Of a DNA stretch of 64,000 nucleotides, positions 1 through 10,512 are shown piece after piece. The DNA is from MWBF01 sp040772005. Its GTDB lineage: Bacteria; Chloroflexota; Anaerolineae; CG2-30-64-16. The notes below the pieces were generated by a model. The model had not been told where the DNA came from. It saw only the letters and a program-made list of their open reading frames with translations, and did no database searches. Both the position numbers and the translations under genes were made by a program. The number at the start of each line of letters is the position of its first letter. Position 1 is the first letter of the stretch. The stretch spans positions 62,001 to 126,000 of the forward strand of contig JAXGYZ010000007.1 in assembly GCA_040772005.1 (NCBI GenBank). Direction: 5' to 3'.

Positions 1-977
1 TCGCCGGCCTGCACGGGCACCTCGATTTGCTCGCAGACCTTCGGCAGTTCAGCGACAGCCTGCAGGATGCGGTCGGTCATGTAGTTGGGATGGCTCGTCA
101 GGAAGCGAATGCGCCACAGCCCATCAATCTCGTGGACGGCATGGAGCAGGTCCGCCAGATCGGGCCGCTGGCCGGGGAAGTCCTTGCCGTAGCGGTCCAC
201 AATCTGGCCCAGCAGCATCACCTCGCGCACGCCCTGGTCCACCAGCCCGCGCACCTCCGTCACAATCTCGTCCAGCGGGCGGCTGCGCTCAACGCCGCGG
301 CGGAAGGGGATGATGCAGAAGGAGCACGCGTGCGAGCAGCCGTACACAATGGGCACGTTCGCCGTGACGGGCGTCTCCCCCTGCAGCGACAGGTGGCGCA
401 TGCTCTGGAGCGGATGAGCCGAAATAGAACGCTGATGACGCTGATAGTCATGATTTTCATGATCACCCGATAAATCATGTTCATAATCATGATCATCAGC
501 GTAATCAGCGTGCCATTCGTTGTCCAGAATTCCGATCGCAGCCGCTTCCGGGCTGCCGCGGTCCTGCAAGTCGTGGCGCGCGAACGTCACTTCGTCTTCG
601 AACGCCCGTGCGGCCGCGTCTACTTCTTCGCCGTTCAGGTAGCCAACCAGCGGGCCCGGGTCTGAAGGCGGCATGAAGACATCCACGAAGGGGAAGCGCG
701 CCTTGAGCGCAGGGTTGGGCTTGACCCCGACCATGCAGCCCATCAACGCGATGACGCGCTGTGGGTTCGCATCCTTGAGCGGCTTGAGCGACGCAAGCCT
801 GCCAACCGCCTTATCCTCGGCGCTCTGGCGGACGACGCAGGTGTTCAGCACAATGATATCGGCCTGCTGTGCTTCGTTCGTCGGTGCATAGCCGAGCGCG
901 TCCAGCTCCGCGGCCACGCGGCCCGAATCCGCCTCGTTCATCTGGCAGCCGATGGTCCAGATGTGGTAGTGTTTCAT
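1..977 (-). CDS. miaB: tRNA-2-methylthio-N6-dimethylallyladenosine synthase MiaB (3' end beyond window)
   Basis: Radical-SAM methylthiotransferase that adds the 2-methylthio group to i6A37 of tRNAs. About 325 residues are visible and the gene runs off base 1. The N-terminal UPF0004 domain shows its cluster cysteines in TIGCQMN, NTCVV and MGCMVG. The radical-SAM motif CSHACSFC (CxxxCxxC) lies near residues 210-217. The ATG at 977 gives the typical MiaB opening. Residues of about 155-183, between the two domains, are encoded by a palindromic His/Asp-rich insert (429-511) that keeps the frame open and is absent from ordinary MiaB. The gene lies 73 bp downstream of uvrA on the same strand and may be co-transcribed with it. 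MtaB/RimO relatives are possible, but the motif spacing favours MiaB. Confidence 0.88.
   Translation of the reverse strand, partial: MKHYHIWTIGCQMNEADSGRVAAELDALGYAPTNEAQQADIIVLNTCVVRQSAEDKAVGRLASLKPLKDANPQRVIALMGCMVGVKPNPALKARFPFVDVFMPPSDPGPLVGYLNGEEVDAAARAFEDEVTFARHDLQDRGSPEAAAIGILDNEWHADYADDHDYEHDLSGDHENHDYQRHQRSISAHPLQSMRHLSLQGETPVTANVPIVYGCSHACSFCIIPFRRGVERSRPLDEIVTEVRGLVDQGVREVMLLGQIVDRYGKDFPGQRPDLADLLHAVHEIDGLWRIRFLTSHPNYMTDRILQAVAELPKVCEQIEVPVQAG
429..511. repeat. Palindromic repeat inserted in frame in miaB
   Basis: A 17-bp arm at 429-445 (ACGCTGATgACGCTGAT) is matched by its inverted copy at 495-511 with one mismatch. Between them are further short inverted ATCATG/CATGAT motifs. 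The segment is AT-richer than the surrounding gene and made of 8-9 bp subrepeats. It is read through in the miaB frame as a His/Asp/Tyr-rich peptide without stops. Confidence 0.8.
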
Positions 978-991
978 CGAGTGTACCTCAC

Positions 992-1050
992 CAAGGCTAA
1001 CGAGTAAGGAGTAACGAGTAAGACGGTCTTTACTCATCACTCGTTACTTG

Positions 1051-1070
<20 letters not shown>
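992..1070. repeat. Short-unit inverted repeat between uvrA and miaB
   Basis: Seven-base units of the type AACGAGTAAG/GAGTAACGAGTAAG at 999-1022 are answered by TTACTCATCACTCGTTACTTGTTACTCG at 1030-1060, giving a large imperfect hairpin in the 73-bp uvrA-miaB gap. The repeat runs into the last codons of uvrA (C-terminus VTSNE). It may act as a weak terminator or mRNA-stabilising hairpin; there is no T tract. Confidence 0.55.
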
Positions 1071-4107
<3,037 letters not shown>

Positions 4108-4148
4108 ATTACCTCGATCCGGTCGCGACTGGTATTTGCCGAACTTTT

Positions 4149-4177
4149 ATTCTAGCAGAAAAGGGAGTCTGGGTCAA
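4149..4177 (-). promoter_or_regulatory. uvrA promoter
   Basis: On the minus strand TTGACC (4177-4172), a 17-bp spacer and TAGAAT (4154-4149) precede uvrA. The expected start near 4142 gives a leader of about 35 nt containing a GAGGT ribosome-binding site. Confidence 0.7.
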
Positions 4178-4458
4178 CTTTGCCGCGCGGGGGCGCTTTT
4201 CATACTGGGGGCGAACGCGGCCAGCGCGCATACGCGAATGGCGCTGCGGCGCTGGGCACGGATACACGAATATCCCGCCGCGGCGCACACGATTCGCGTA
4301 TTCGTGGCGCGCCAGCGCATTCGTTTATCCGCGATGGCCGCGCCCCCAACGTGAAACGCACCCGCGCGGTTTATGGGGTAGCGTGGGACTTTCACCGTCA
4401 ACGCATTGGGGAGCGAATTGACGAATCTACCTTGGGTGCGGTAACTCGTGCATTCGTT
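4178..4458. repeat. Non-coding region with nested CGAAT/ATTCG inverted repeats
   Basis: This stretch separates the uvrA promoter from the end of the GNAT gene. It has no credible gene on either strand. It holds nested palindromes: CGAATGGCGCTG (4235-4246) against CAGCGCATTCG (4313-4323), and inside it ACACGAATA (4264-4272) against TATTCGTG (4299-4306). Further CGAAT/ATTCGT motifs lie at 4418-4460. The same motif type recurs downstream of the DGR reverse transcriptase (10450-10485), suggesting a dispersed repeat family. Confidence 0.6.
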
Positions 4459-4971
4459 CTAGAATTTGTTGATGGGCTTCGCGAGCACGAGCAGCCGGGG
4501 GCTGTAACCGGGGAGGTCGCGGCGGTACTGGCCGCCGGTGAAGGCATAGCCCTGCGCCTGCCAGAAGGCCAGTTCCGTCGCATCGTGGGCGGGCACGCCG
4601 GTCTCGACACGGGTCACGCCGTACGCGCCGGCGAGCCACCGTTCGACCATGCGCAGGGCCAGCCCGCGGATGTCCGGGTCATCATAAGGCGGCGCGAGCA
4701 GCAGCAGTCCTGCGTGGGCGAGACCGGGCGTTTCGTCGTCGAGCTTGCAGTCCAGCACCCCGACCAGCCGGTTCCCCTCCGGTTCAGCGCCGACAAAGAT
4801 GCCGAACTGGAAGCGGCCGGGCGCGCTGAGCGCCTGCACGAAGTCACGGGCCGCCTGGTCAGGCGGTGCGGGGCGGCCAAGCAGCCGCTGGAAATTCGCA
4901 GGGCACGCATCGTAGACGCCCTGGAGCGCGTCTAGGTCCGCGTCGGTGAGCAGGCGGAGGGTGAAAGTCAT
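4459..4971 (-). CDS. GNAT-family N-acetyltransferase
   Basis: A 170-residue single-domain GNAT-fold protein, predicted to transfer an acetyl group from acetyl-CoA to an unknown small molecule or protein. The opening TFTLRLLTDADLDAL is the typical GNAT first strand and helix. The middle has GVLDCKLDD and the beta-strand GLLLLAPPYDDPDIRGLAL at the acetyl-CoA-binding position, where the usual Q/RxxGxG/A is degenerate. GYAFTGG near the C-terminus is the common GF..G turn. The ATG at 4971 coincides with the transcription start predicted from the promoter at 4978-5006, implying a leaderless mRNA. Substrate unknown. Confidence 0.8.
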   Translation of the reverse strand: MTFTLRLLTDADLDALQGVYDACPANFQRLLGRPAPPDQAARDFVQALSAPGRFQFGIFVGAEPEGNRLVGVLDCKLDDETPGLAHAGLLLLAPPYDDPDIRGLALRMVERWLAGAYGVTRVETGVPAHDATELAFWQAQGYAFTGGQYRRDLPGYSPRLLVLAKPINKF

Positions 4972-4977
4972 GGGGGC

Positions 4978-5006
4978 ATGATATGCCCGAGGTATGGATA
5001 CGTCAA
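4978..5006 (-). promoter_or_regulatory. Promoter of the GNAT gene (leaderless)
   Basis: Minus strand: TTGACG (5006-5001), 17-bp spacer, TATCAT (4983-4978). Seven bases downstream of the -10 lies position 4971, the A of the ATG. Confidence 0.65.
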
Positions 5007-5024
5007 GCTGCCAGGGTTCGTAGT

Positions 5025-5197
5025 CAGGGCGGTTTCAGAGTGCATCAGGTGAACCCACCCGGCAACTGAAGTTGCGGCTACCGTTGCGAAGTCTGCCTTC
5101 GCAGACTGGAAACTAACCGACGCAGGTCGGTTTTGCAGTGGTAGCCGCAGTTTCAACTGCCAGGCAGAAGGCACGAGTGCAACATGATTTCGCCCTG
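5025..5197 (+). repeat. 173-bp palindromic element, copy 1
   Basis: Outer arms GGCAACTGAAGTTGCGGCTACC and GGTAGCCGCAGTTTCAACTGCC flank an inner hairpin (GCGAAGTCTGCC/GGCAGACTTCGC type) and an ACCGACGCAGGTCGGT hairpin. A near-identical copy in the opposite orientation lies at 14786-14957. It resembles a non-autonomous palindromic/BIME-like element and carries no coding frame. It starts 19 bp upstream of the GNAT promoter. Confidence 0.85.
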
Positions 5198-5201
5198 GTT
5201 C

Positions 5202-5254
5202 GTAGTGGGCGCTTCAGCGCCGCAGGTGAGACGGGGCGCTGAAGCGCCTACTAC
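5202..5254. repeat. 20-bp inverted repeat just upstream of the DGR target promoter
   Basis: GTAGTGGGCGCTTCAGCGCC (5202-5221) pairs with 5235-5254 with one mismatch across a 13-nt loop. It ends 10 bp before the -35 element of the CHAT-NACHT-FGE gene. It could be a dispersed repeat, a transcription barrier for upstream reads, or a protein-binding site. Confidence 0.7.
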
Positions 5255-5264
5255 CAACCAACGC

Positions 5265-5294
5265 TTGCCTTGGCGCAACGCACCCTGTTATAAT
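5265..5294 (+). promoter_or_regulatory. Promoter of the DGR target gene
   Basis: TTGCCT (5265-5270), 18-bp spacer, TATAAT (5289-5294). The ATG contained in TATAATG at 5293 is therefore not a usable start. Transcription from about 5301 leaves a 34-nt leader with AGGAG (5322-5326) eight bases before ATG 5335. Confidence 0.72.
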
Positions 5295-5334
5295 GCGCCC
5301 GACCGCACAAGTTGCATCGCCAGGAGCAGCCGTC

Positions 5335-8300
5335 ATGCCCGACCCGGCCACCAGGATCAAGGTCCTTTTTATCAAGGCTTCGCCGCCTCGCACCGCTGCA
5401 CTCGACCATGACACGGAATTGCGCAAACTGCAGGAGTTGGCACAGGAATCCGGCTGGTTCGAGGTGATTCCTGTCATCGCCGCAAAGGTTGACGATGTGC
5501 GGAAGATGCTGCTGCAACATGAGCCGCAGATTCTACACTTCGCGGGCCATGGTGATGAGCACGGCGCGTTGGTCTTCAACAAGCCTGGCAAGTCTACACC
5601 CCTCCAACTCTTGCGCCCACAGCCTTTGGCTGACATACTGGCCGCGCATCAGGCCGAAGCTACCTCGAAGCTGCAGTTGGTTGTGCTGGCCGGCTGCAAC
5701 ACGGCTGCGTCGGCAGACAAGGCTGCTGACGTGATTGGCTGCGCCATTGGCATGAACAACACGGTCTTCGATACGGCCGTGGCCGAATGGTTCACCCCGA
5801 CGCTCTATGCCGCGCTTGCGGCCGGGCGCAGCATCCAGAATGCCGTTGACATGGCCAAGGCGACCTTGCACAGCCAGAAACAGCCTATTGTTGCTGAGGC
5901 GATCGATGATTACTATGCCGACTGGCTGGAAGACCCGGCGAAGGTGATTCTGACAGCCCCGGCCCCTCCGCGGCTTACCCTGACCCCATTGCATCGCGAA
6001 TATCTTCGCCGGCTGTTCGGCACGCCGTGGGCTACTGTGCACCTGGCTGATATGCTGAAAGATCGCAATGATGAAGTCAGCCTGGTGAATGTTTACGTGC
6101 CGCTGGCCGTGGACCTCAGCATCGTGGTTAAGGTCGAGGATCACAAGATCGTCGATTGGTGGGTCAAACAAGACTCTAAGGAGGGGATGCGAGAAGGCGG
6201 ACGTGAGGCCGCGCTGCTGGCAGCGATGGACGGTGAAGCAGGCGAAGCGATCGGCCGATCGACTGAGGCTGCCGCAAAATCGCATGAGTGGACCGCTCTT
6301 CGTGTAGGCAAGGGAAAGCTGGACGAGATCGTCTACGGCGTAGCGGGCTGTAAGAGGGGCGGCTGTAAGGGCATTCAGGGCAAAATCCTGGAGGACCAGG
6401 CTGCCGGGAAGGAAACGGAGAACGGCGAAAAGTCCTGGTACATGGAGGCTCACGACGCTGCTAGCGTACAATCCCGCTTTGTGCTTCTTGGCGGACCCGG
6501 CAGCGGTAAGTCCAGTTTCCTGCGCCATCTTGCGCTCTGCCTGGCCGGTGAGACGCTTCGCTGCGCAGGTGATCCTAACGTGCCGGAGAAAGCCAGCATT
6601 GATGCGTTGCGCGACTGGCTGCTCGATACATACATCCCGCTTTACGTCGAACTGCGCGATGTGGTCAACAAAGCTTTCCCGGGGCTACCTGAATGCCCCC
6701 AAGATGAAGCGCGCAACCCATCAGTGGAAGATTTCTGGCACTACGTGCGGCATGAAGTGTTGGGAGATGGCCTGGCCGCCTTTGAGCCCGAGCTCCATTC
6801 CGCCTGTCGTAACGGCACTGCCCTCCTGATGCTAGACGGCCTGGATGAAATCGACTCTGCAACCGACGAACGCCGGCAACGACAGGTTAAGGCATTGGTG
6901 GCCGCTCTGGCAGGTGTGTATCCGGACCTGCGGCTTATCGTTACGAGCCGGCCACATGCTTATGACGGTGGGTGGGAACTGCCCTCGTTTGGCCGCGCGC
7001 GGCTGACCCCACTAGACCTCCGCCGCCTGAATGAGCTGGCGCGTGCCTTTTTCGAACAGGCCTTTCCTGAGGGTTTCGATGCAGCGGAGGAAGCGCAACG
7101 GTTCATCAAGGTCTTAGAGAAGCGCAAAATCGAAGAGGGCTTGCGTGCCAATCCTATGTTTTTCACAATGCTGGCCGCGCTGTGGCTGGGTCGGCCCGAA
7201 CGCGACTTGCCGGAGACGGAGGCAGAATTGTACCGCGAGTCGGTTCAACTGTTGCTGGACCGCTGGACGCGACGTCGAGATTCCGATCCTTCTGTCGTCG
7301 ACAAACTGGGGGTGACGCCCGATGAATTGCGTTGGGTCCTGGAGCATCTGGCCTGCACGGTGCATGAGCAGAGCCAACCCAAGCAGGACACGACGATCTT
7401 CCATGGTAAGGAATTGCTCGGTATCTTCCTGGAGGGCGGCTACGATGCTGTCAAGGTCAACCTCCCCGGGTACCTGGAACAACGCGCGGGGTTGCTTGTG
7501 TCACCCAAGTCCCATCACTTTCACTTCCTGCATCGCAGCTTTCAGGAGCACCTTGCCGCCTGTCATCTGACGTGCCGGGCGGAGGATATCGCCAAACACG
7601 CGCCCGAGATCCCAGACGACCGGCGCTTTCCCGACGGCTTGCTCAAACGGGTGCGTGCCCGGTCCGACCTGTGGGAGAATGTGGCGAAGCTCGCTGTCGC
7701 GGAACTCCGTACTCAGAAGCGGGAACTTGAAGCGTGGACCTTGATGGCCGACCTGATTGAACCTTACCTGGATGAGGTGCGTGAGTCAGGACCGGTTGCC
7801 ATGCTGATGTTGGAGGTTGCCGAACGGCATAAGCTCTTCAGTGTCCGCCCAGGGCGCCGTGATCCAGGGGCTGCTTGTTTCCCTACGGTACGTGAGGCGG
7901 CGGAGCAGGCCTTGACGGATCACGAGACCTTTACGCCCGAGCAGCGCTTCATCGCCGGCAAGCTCCTGGGCAGCGGACCGTTCCCCGGCCACGACACGCG
8001 CAAGGGCGCCGGCCTGCGACCGGATGGACTGCCCGACATCGACTGGGTGCCTGTCCCTGAGATAGACCCTGAGACGGGGCAGCGCGAGTTCATCTACGGC
8101 GACGGCAAACGGCGCACCGAGCCAACCTTTTGGATCGCGCGCTTTCCGGTGACCCGTGCCCAGTTCGAAACGTTCATCACGCCAGATGGCTTCTACAACC
8201 CGGCGTGGTGGGAGGGGTTGAGTGCGGACGACGATCATCGCCGGAAGCCGGGCGACCAGGCATTCGAGTTCTGGAACCATCCGCGCGAGCGGGTGAGCTG

Positions 8301-8997
8301 GTACGACGCGATGGCCTTCTGCCGCTGGCTGACCGAGCAGGCCAGGGCACACCTCGACCTGTTGCCGGAGGCGCTGCGCCGGCAGGACGACTGGCGCATC
8401 AGCCTGCCCACCGAGTGGCAGTGGGAGAAGGCCGCGCGCGGGCACGATGGTCGGGAGTACCCGTGGGGGCCAGAATATGAGGGCGGCCGTGCCAACATAG
8501 ATGAGACCTACGGCCAACGCGGCACACATTACCTGCAGAGCACCAGCGCGGTCGGGCTGTACCCGCACGGCGCGTCGCCCTGCGGCGCCCTGGACATGAG
8601 CGGCAATGTGTGGGAGTGGTGCCTGAACTCGTATGACGACCCCGACTATTGCCTGCCGGGAGGCGACATGACGCGCGTCGTGCGGGGCGGCTCGTGGAAC
8701 AACAATGCAGACAATGCCGCGGCCCGCGTGCGCAACAGGAACAATCCTATCAACCGGAACAACAACATCGGGTTTCGGGTGGTGGTGGGCGTCCATGTCC
8801 TTCCGTCCCTTCTCTGGCGCAGCTGTATGAGACCCTGCGCGGCCGGCCTGCCCGCCATAGCAGGTCCGGTTCCGGCAATGCCGGCTCACCCCGGTGGGGT
8901 CCGCCGGCCGAGGCGAAGGAGAAGAACAGCGCCGGGCCGGCCTGGTCTGCACGCAGATGGGCAGTACGGGGGCGCTGCCCGCGTCAGGCACACATAA
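5335..8997 (+). CDS. CHAT protease-NACHT ATPase-FGE/C-type-lectin protein, DGR target
   Basis: The protein has 1220 residues. A CHAT caspase-like domain covers about 1-215, with catalytic His72 in HFAGHG and Cys121 in LAGCNTA. After a linker comes a NACHT STAND ATPase: Walker A GGPGSGKS at 386-393, Walker B LLMLDGLDE with Asp501, and the usual FLHRSFQEHLAA signature further on. A formylglycine-generating-enzyme-like (C-type lectin fold) domain runs from about 900 to 1150 (FPVTRAQFETF, LPTEWQWEKAARG, MSGNVWEW, VVRGGSWNNN, NIGFRVV). Its last segment is packed with AAC/AAT Asn codons, the hallmark of a DGR variable region. Family knowledge suggests sensing by the lectin domain, NACHT oligomerisation and CHAT proteolysis as an immune-like response. 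The start is set by AGGAG and the promoter. The last 70 residues after GFRVV look non-protein-like (see findings). Confidence 0.9.
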   Translation: MPDPATRIKVLFIKASPPRTAALDHDTELRKLQELAQESGWFEVIPVIAAKVDDVRKMLLQHEPQILHFAGHGDEHGALVFNKPGKSTPLQLLRPQPLADILAAHQAEATSKLQLVVLAGCNTAASADKAADVIGCAIGMNNTVFDTAVAEWFTPTLYAALAAGRSIQNAVDMAKATLHSQKQPIVAEAIDDYYADWLEDPAKVILTAPAPPRLTLTPLHREYLRRLFGTPWATVHLADMLKDRNDEVSLVNVYVPLAVDLSIVVKVEDHKIVDWWVKQDSKEGMREGGREAALLAAMDGEAGEAIGRSTEAAAKSHEWTALRVGKGKLDEIVYGVAGCKRGGCKGIQGKILEDQAAGKETENGEKSWYMEAHDAASVQSRFVLLGGPGSGKSSFLRHLALCLAGETLRCAGDPNVPEKASIDALRDWLLDTYIPLYVELRDVVNKAFPGLPECPQDEARNPSVEDFWHYVRHEVLGDGLAAFEPELHSACRNGTALLMLDGLDEIDSATDERRQRQVKALVAALAGVYPDLRLIVTSRPHAYDGGWELPSFGRARLTPLDLRRLNELARAFFEQAFPEGFDAAEEAQRFIKVLEKRKIEEGLRANPMFFTMLAALWLGRPERDLPETEAELYRESVQLLLDRWTRRRDSDPSVVDKLGVTPDELRWVLEHLACTVHEQSQPKQDTTIFHGKELLGIFLEGGYDAVKVNLPGYLEQRAGLLVSPKSHHFHFLHRSFQEHLAACHLTCRAEDIAKHAPEIPDDRRFPDGLLKRVRARSDLWENVAKLAVAELRTQKRELEAWTLMADLIEPYLDEVRESGPVAMLMLEVAERHKLFSVRPGRRDPGAACFPTVREAAEQALTDHETFTPEQRFIAGKLLGSGPFPGHDTRKGAGLRPDGLPDIDWVPVPEIDPETGQREFIYGDGKRRTEPTFWIARFPVTRAQFETFITPDGFYNPAWWEGLSADDDHRRKPGDQAFEFWNHPRERVSWYDAMAFCRWLTEQARAHLDLLPEALRRQDDWRISLPTEWQWEKAARGHDGREYPWGPEYEGGRANIDETYGQRGTHYLQSTSAVGLYPHGASPCGALDMSGNVWEWCLNSYDDPDYCLPGGDMTRVVRGGSWNNNADNAAARVRNRNNPINRNNNIGFRVVVGVHVLPSLLWRSCMRPCAAGLPAIAGPVPAMPAHPGGVRRPRRRRRTAPGRPGLHADGQYGGAARVRHT
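8686..8796 (+). other. DGR variable-repeat-like (VR/TR-like) segment
   Basis: Within the lectin-fold C-terminus, the coding strand reads GGC TCG TGG then many AAC/AAT codons up to AACAACATCGGGTTTCGG. Encoded residues are Asn-rich (SWNNNADN, RNRNNP, NRNNNIGFR). AAY codons are those that adenine mutagenesis diversifies. The G+C-rich end GGGTTTCGGGTGGTGGTGGG would be the IMH-like border. I found no second copy of this segment by eye anywhere in the window. Confidence 0.7.
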
Positions 8998-9019
8998 AAC
9001 CTGGGACGCACAACGTCCC
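8797..9019. other. Structured GC-rich tail downstream of the VR, ending in a hairpin
   Basis: Several compact hairpins follow the VR: CCGGC-AAT-GCCGG near 8875-8887, ACCCC-GGT-GGGGT near 8889-8901, and GGGACG-CACAA-CGTCCC at 9003-9019. The last lies in the 31-bp gap between the target stop and the convergent avd end and could be a weak bidirectional terminator. The region up to 8997 is formally coding, but its composition looks like structured non-coding RNA flanking a DGR template. Confidence 0.5.
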
Positions 9020-9028
9020 GCCCCCAGC

Positions 9029-9373
9029 CTATTTTCCCCGTGTCTGCTTGAGCCAGCCGCCGAGCAGCCGCCCGATTTCCGCCACCATCTTGCTGGCGTG
9101 CTCGTACTGCCCACCGGAGAGCCAGTTCCACTTCGTCACGAGCCGGAGATACAGCCGCAGCTTGTTGAGGTGTGCATCGGCCATGCGCAGCTGGGTTTCC
9201 CTTGTGCGTCCTTCCTGGGAATTAGCCAGGAAGAGCGCTTCCTGGAAGTCAAGCGCTGCATCCTGCAGTCGCTTTGTCACCACAAACCGCTGCGCCTGGG
9301 GGAAGCGTTCGCACCGCGGCAGCAGCCAGTCGAGCAGATCGTAGGTGCGCGAGAAGATGACCATGTCGTCCAT
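9029..9373 (-). CDS. avd: Avd-like DGR accessory variability determinant (four-helix bundle protein)
   Basis: A 114-residue all-helical basic protein of the bAvd/S23-like four-helix bundle family, which binds the DGR reverse transcriptase and template RNA and is needed for mutagenic homing. Family-typical stretches are VIFSRTYDLLDWLLP, ERFPQAQRFVVTKRLQDAA, ALDFQEALF and QYEHASKMVAEIGRLLGGW. ATG 9373 is chosen because GGAGG lies five bases upstream; an in-frame ATG at 9385 is less likely. The gene is convergent with the target gene (31-bp gap). It is divergent from the reverse transcriptase, with overlapping start regions, an unusual arrangement because avd and RT are commonly co-directional. 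Confidence 0.88.
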   Translation of the reverse strand: MDDMVIFSRTYDLLDWLLPRCERFPQAQRFVVTKRLQDAALDFQEALFLANSQEGRTRETQLRMADAHLNKLRLYLRLVTKWNWLSGGQYEHASKMVAEIGRLLGGWLKQTRGK

Positions 9374-10400
9374 GTTTGCCTCCATCGTCGATTGGGATAA
9401 CCTGTGGCTGGCCTATCGCCAGGCGGCACGCGGCAAACGCAGTGCGGGCAGTGTCGCGCGCTTCGAACATCAGGTTGCGGACCGCCTGGTGGATTTGCAG
9501 GCCGAGCTCAGTGCGCAGACCTATCGTCCCGGCCCGTACGTTCACTTTCACATCCGCGAGCCTAAGCGCCGGCTCATCAGCGCGGCGCCTTTCCGCGACC
9601 GCGTGGTACATCATGCGCTCTGCAATGTCATCGAGCCGCTCTTTGAGGCCCGCTTCATCGCGGACAGCTACGCGAATCGGGCCGGCAAAGGCACGCACCG
9701 GGCCATCGACCGCCTGCAGGTATTCAGCCGGCGCTATCGCTACGTCCTGCGTATGGATATCGTGCAGCATTTTCCTTCCATCGACCACGCCATCCTGCGC
9801 CGGGCCATCGCAGATGTCATTGAGGCGCCGGATGTGCTGTGGCTGGCGGACCTGATCCTGGAAAGCGGCGCGGGTGTGTTGGCGGGTGAGTATGACATGG
9901 TCTACTTTCCCGACGACGACCTGCTGGCCGCAACCCGACCACGGGGCCTGCCGATCGGCAATCTGACATCGCAGTTCTGGTCGAATGTCTATCTGCACGC
10001 GCTGGACGAGTTTGTGGTGAGGGGACTGGGGTGCCGCGGGTATCTGCGCTACGTCGATGACTTTGCGCTCTTTGCATCAGGCAAACAGCAATTGTGGTCC
10101 TGGAAGGAGGCTATCGTAGGGTTTCTGCGGAGTCTCCGACTGATCGTGCATGAGAATTCCGCCCAGGTGCAGCCGACTGCCAGTGGCATACCATGGCTGG
10201 GATTTGTGGTCTATCCCACGCACCGCCTGCTGAAGAGGCGCAACATGCTCAACTTTGCTCGGCGTTGGGCGTGTAATATGACGCTCTACCGCAGCGGCAC
10301 CATGTCGTTTGCCGAACTCGATGCGAGCGTGCAGGGCTGGATTAACCACGCGCGGTATGGGGATACATGGGGACTGCGGGCCCGGCTTCTCCACGCGTGA
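9363..10400 (+). CDS. DGR-type reverse transcriptase
   Basis: Group-II-intron-like RT of the DGR clade, 345 residues, copying template-repeat RNA with adenine errors. Visible motifs: REPKRRLISAAPFRDRVVHH (motif 1-2 region), Asp132 in RMDIVQHFPSID (catalytic motif A), the DGR-specific LPIGNLTSQFWSN where SQ replaces the usual QG, Y230-V-D-D in RYVDDFALF (motif C), and a GWINHARYGDTWGL C-terminus. All catalytic aspartates are present, so the enzyme looks intact. Start is uncertain: ATG 9363 follows GAGAAG by six bases; GTG 9345, ATG 9357 and ATG 9372 are alternatives. No clear promoter is visible, and any promoter would have to lie inside the oppositely oriented avd gene. Confidence 0.92.
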   Translation: MSSMFASIVDWDNLWLAYRQAARGKRSAGSVARFEHQVADRLVDLQAELSAQTYRPGPYVHFHIREPKRRLISAAPFRDRVVHHALCNVIEPLFEARFIADSYANRAGKGTHRAIDRLQVFSRRYRYVLRMDIVQHFPSIDHAILRRAIADVIEAPDVLWLADLILESGAGVLAGEYDMVYFPDDDLLAATRPRGLPIGNLTSQFWSNVYLHALDEFVVRGLGCRGYLRYVDDFALFASGKQQLWSWKEAIVGFLRSLRLIVHENSAQVQPTASGIPWLGFVVYPTHRLLKRRNMLNFARRWACNMTLYRSGTMSFAELDASVQGWINHARYGDTWGLRARLLHA

Positions 10401-10449
10401 GGGTCGCCGTCGCTATCCGTGGCCGTCAACGAATGCCGCGGCGCTTGCA

Positions 10450-10485
10450 AACGAATCGGTGCATGGCGCACGATCTCGATTCGTT
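10450..10485. repeat. Inverted repeat between the RT and dynamin-like genes
   Basis: AACGAATC (10450-10457) and GATTCGTT (10478-10485) form a perfect 8-bp inverted repeat in the 112-bp gap between two convergent genes, with more CGAATG/CATTCG motifs around it. It may serve as a shared transcription end, though there is no T tract. It belongs to the CGAAT/ATTCG repeat type seen at 4235-4323. Confidence 0.5.
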
Positions 10486-10512
10486 CATTCGCTGTCGTAA
10501 TTGCTTGATGGC

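Noticed and set aside
4180..4935. Plus-strand open frame across the repeat region and the GNAT gene
   Set aside because: It overlaps the well-supported GNAT gene on the other strand, includes repeat DNA and shows no family motif.
8797..9370. Possible template repeat downstream of the VR
   Set aside because: I compared the VR's AAC-rich core and GGGTTTCGG end by eye with this stretch and with 10400-10512 on both strands and saw no second copy.
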